Positions 15,454 to 17,065 of a DNA stretch of 17,065 nucleotides are shown here, one piece after another. The notes under the pieces were generated by a model. That model made no database searches and was not told the origin of the DNA. It saw only the letters and a list, made by a program, of their open reading frames with translations. Source of the DNA: JAFDZV01 sp966128725 (GTDB lineage Bacteria; Bacteroidota; Ignavibacteria; OLB7); assembly GCA_966128725.1 (NCBI GenBank), contig CBHYLN010000113.1:1-17065 (forward strand), written 5' to 3'. The position numbers were made by a program, and so were the translations under genes. How positions within the stretch are numbered: position 1 is the first letter of the stretch; each line of letters begins with the position of its first letter.

Positions 15454-16095
15454 TCACGGGCATGTGATCGTACAACCGGCTATACTGCCACCGGCCACTG
15501 AGCAGGTTGTTGTTGCCGACGGCGCCACATAGGATATGTTCGGCGTACCGGTTCCGCCGGGACAGCATACCGCGAAGGTTCGCTCGCAGAAGGCGGTACT
15601 GTCGCAAGGCACAAACCCTGTTGTGGCTCCCGAACCGGATCGCAGCACGCAGGAATTCTGCCACACACGTACGGTATCAGGCACCGTGCAGGATGGCGCG
15701 CAGGTACCGTATCCCGCGCCAAGCCCGCTGCGCACGGACGCATATGCAATCATGTGAAAGATGGATGCTGTTGTCATCGAGTCGAGATTTGCATCACATC
15801 CCATTCCGAACTGCACACTGGAAGCTCGGACTACATAATCGATCCGACCATTCGTCAGACGCCAGACACAGATCTCGAACTGTGTTCGGCACTCGCTGGA
15901 TGCAAGCCCACCGGGGTACAGATCACCCCAGTCGCCGAATGTGGTATCGCCAAGATCCGCCACCCCCTGTATGGTTCCGATTTGCGTGGCACCCGAATCG
16001 CTTGGATGGTGCGGCATCCAGGTGCTTTGGGCCAACAACCCGCATGGCGATGCAAGAACTCCGAGGAAAACGAAGCATAGCAGTAGCGCCCTCAT
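15454..16095 (-). CDS. Small secreted cysteine-rich protein (213 aa)
   Basis: ATG 16095 is preferred over the frame opening at 16125 because GGAGA (16104-16108) lies 8 bases upstream and the protein then begins with a textbook signal peptide: MRALLLCFVFLGVLASPCGLLA, probable cleavage before Gln23. The mature part carries 13 cysteines (69, 76, 100, 132, 136, 149, 164, 170, 177, 178, 198, 208, 212), most in its last 80 residues (CAPSC, FCERTFAVCCPGG, IAGCTITCP). Such spacing suggests a disulfide-stabilised exported domain. No catalytic motif and no type IX sorting domain are seen. I do not recognise the family. The acetyltransferase start lies 107 bases downstream, and the LuxR-type gene ends 351 bases upstream on the same strand. 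Confidence 0.75.
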   Translation of the reverse strand: MRALLLCFVFLGVLASPCGLLAQSTWMPHHPSDSGATQIGTIQGVADLGDTTFGDWGDLYPGGLASSECRTQFEICVWRLTNGRIDYVVRASSVQFGMGCDANLDSMTTASIFHMIAYASVRSGLGAGYGTCAPSCTVPDTVRVWQNSCVLRSGSGATTGFVPCDSTAFCERTFAVCCPGGTGTPNISYVAPSATTTCSVAGGSIAGCTITCP

Positions 16096-16446
16096 TATGT
16101 GTGTCTCCAGGCAATGCGGCGGCACACGTCGGTGCCCCGAGGTTCAACTCGTTTTGACCGCGATAGGAGAGCGCTCTTGTGATTCTATCGCTGCGTTACG
16201 GCAACAACATGAGGGTGGCGCGTGCGGAGGCCAAGTACACGATCATGTACTTTTTGGAACGGCACGGGTTATCATTGAGTACGTGGTATGCAGCATAGCC
16301 ACACCACGCAATCGGCAATGCCATACGCTAATGGGCATGCCACATTCCGCCTATGACCTGGCACATGCACGTGGTTTGGCCGCGCATGTTGGGCACACAC
16401 GGTGATGGGAACTGAATCAAATGGAATGGGTGGTGAAACGCGGCTG
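16096..16446. other. 351-base gap upstream of the secreted protein gene
   Basis: No gene is supported. The gap holds two nested dyads (16160-16191: GCGATAG...CTATCGC around AGAGCGCTCT at 16168-16177) and a hairpin-plus-T-run (16233-16255). These may be operators for the downstream gene or transcript ends; no clear promoter boxes were found. Confidence 0.45.
16233..16255 (+). terminator. Hairpin followed by T-run, or operator-like palindrome
   Basis: AAGTACA (16233-16239) and TGTACTT (16246-16252) are perfect inverted repeats around a 6-base loop, with TTTTT at 16251-16255. It has the form of a plus-strand intrinsic terminator, but no plus-strand gene lies upstream and the stem is AT-rich. 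It may instead be a regulator-binding palindrome for the minus-strand secreted-protein gene. Confidence 0.3.
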
Positions 16447-17065
16447 CTAGAATCCCAGACGTGGGGTAAAATACTTGGCGAAGAGTTCGATGTAGCTGTG
16501 GGTATCGGTTTTGCGATAGATGCTTTTCACATGCTTGCGAACGGCGTCGATCGAGAAGCAGAGCTTGTCGGCAATCTGTTCGTAGGAGTGCCCGAACAAC
16601 TGCAGCATCACCACGCGGCGCTCCTGATCGCTGAGATTGGCCGAGCTGATCATGTGCGAAAGTGAGTCGTTGAAGGCACGATCCTGCGGGCGGGTCTGGC
16701 GGGCACGTGCGACCAGATCGGAGAGGGCAAACATGAAGAACGGCTCGAACGCCCGCATCAGCGCAAGCGTGCGATCGCTGATCGGCGGGTTGGCGATCTC
16801 GCGCCACAGGAAAATGGTGCCCAGATAGGCCTGCGAGCCGAGGTAGAAATCGAAGGCGATAGGCTGCCTGTAGCGCTCCAGAGGATAGCCCTGGCGCCGA
16901 AAATCGTTGAGCAGCCGTTCCGACGGCACGGATTCCTCGCGATTGATCGTCACCTCCACGTGCCCATCAATCGGCCGCCTGCTCTGGATATGCTCGGTCA
17001 CGATCTGGTCGGTGTGGTAGCTGTCGGGATTCTCAAGGTCGCAGTCCAGATTCACGTTCAGGATC
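16447..17065 (-). CDS. LuxR-type transcriptional regulator, 5' end missing
   Basis: The frame is open to the right window edge, so at least 205 C-terminal residues are seen and the GTG at 17055 need not be the start. The last 60 residues form a GerE/LuxR helix-turn-helix: LSDQERRVVMLQLFGHSYEQ IADKLCFSIDAVRKHVKSIY RKTDTHSYIELF, with the family pattern LT..E..V..L...G.S..EIA..L..S..TV..H...IY.K. The preceding 140 residues include short strands (GHVEVTINRE, PIAFDFYLGSQAYLGTIFLW) that could be the end of a GAF- or PAS-like sensory domain. No receiver-domain motifs are visible in this part. It is likely a DNA-binding regulator; its signal and targets are unknown. It lies upstream of the secreted cysteine-rich gene on the same strand. 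Confidence 0.82.
   Translation of the reverse strand, partial: ILNVNLDCDLENPDSYHTDQIVTEHIQSRRPIDGHVEVTINREESVPSERLLNDFRRQGYPLERYRQPIAFDFYLGSQAYLGTIFLWREIANPPISDRTLALMRAFEPFFMFALSDLVARARQTRPQDRAFNDSLSHMISSANLSDQERRVVMLQLFGHSYEQIADKLCFSIDAVRKHVKSIYRKTDTHSYIELFAKYFTPRLGF

Noticed and set aside
15347..15664. 106-residue N-terminal extension of the acetyltransferase
   Set aside because: It overlaps the end of the secreted cysteine-rich gene and lacks fold-like sequence; AGGAGA precedes ATG 15346.

Overview
The window is a GC-rich stretch of bacterial chromosome. A C-terminal domain typical of type IX secretion cargo (VFPNP..., DVTGRTV, LASGMYVL) on the gene at 13212-14447 points to the Bacteroidota/Chlorobiota-like (FCB) group. 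With the high GC, the small GAATGC-type intergenic repeats and the contractile-injection cargo proteins, I would guess a Kapaibacteriota/Ignavibacteriota-like lineage, but the phylum is inference. No rRNA, tRNA, CRISPR, transposase or phage gene was seen.

Left part (1-4918): the 3' end of a caspase-fold (metacaspase, C14) protease gene is followed 16 bases later by a gene for a predicted exported protein of unknown function. Converging on them is a 1047-residue STAND NTPase with the order DUF4062 - NACHT-like P-loop ATPase - nine tetratricopeptide units of exactly 42 residues. A caspase beside a STAND ATPase resembles bacterial conflict or regulated-death modules.

Middle (4919-5629): about 0.7 kb without a gene. 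It holds two diverged copies of a palindromic repeat, a short CGCAAAGG tandem repeat between them, and perfect palindromes just after the next gene's stop.

Core (5630-12825): three consecutive minus-strand genes, each coding for a DUF4157 (eCIS core) protein with a different C-terminal payload. In transcription order they are: 986 residues with a large novel region and a possible Cys-His-Asp catalytic set; 599 residues with a second metal motif HEICGH and a LysM domain; and 705 residues with a second HELVH metalloprotease centre and a probable eight-stranded beta-barrel. DUF4157 marks cargo of extracellular contractile injection systems. No sheath, tube, baseplate or AAA gene of such a system is in the window, so this looks like a detached cargo cluster, probably one operon from a promoter near 12905-12932.

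Right part (12826-17065): a divergent gene encodes a secreted YHYH-domain protein with a type IX sorting domain. Then come a minus-strand GNAT-like acetyltransferase, a minus-strand small secreted cysteine-rich protein, and the 3' part of a LuxR-type regulator cut by the window edge. The gaps between them carry strong stem-loops, including a palindrome of the same family as the repeats at 5183-5522. The exported proteins, the LuxR regulator and the injection-cargo cluster together suggest an accessory region devoted to interaction with other cells.
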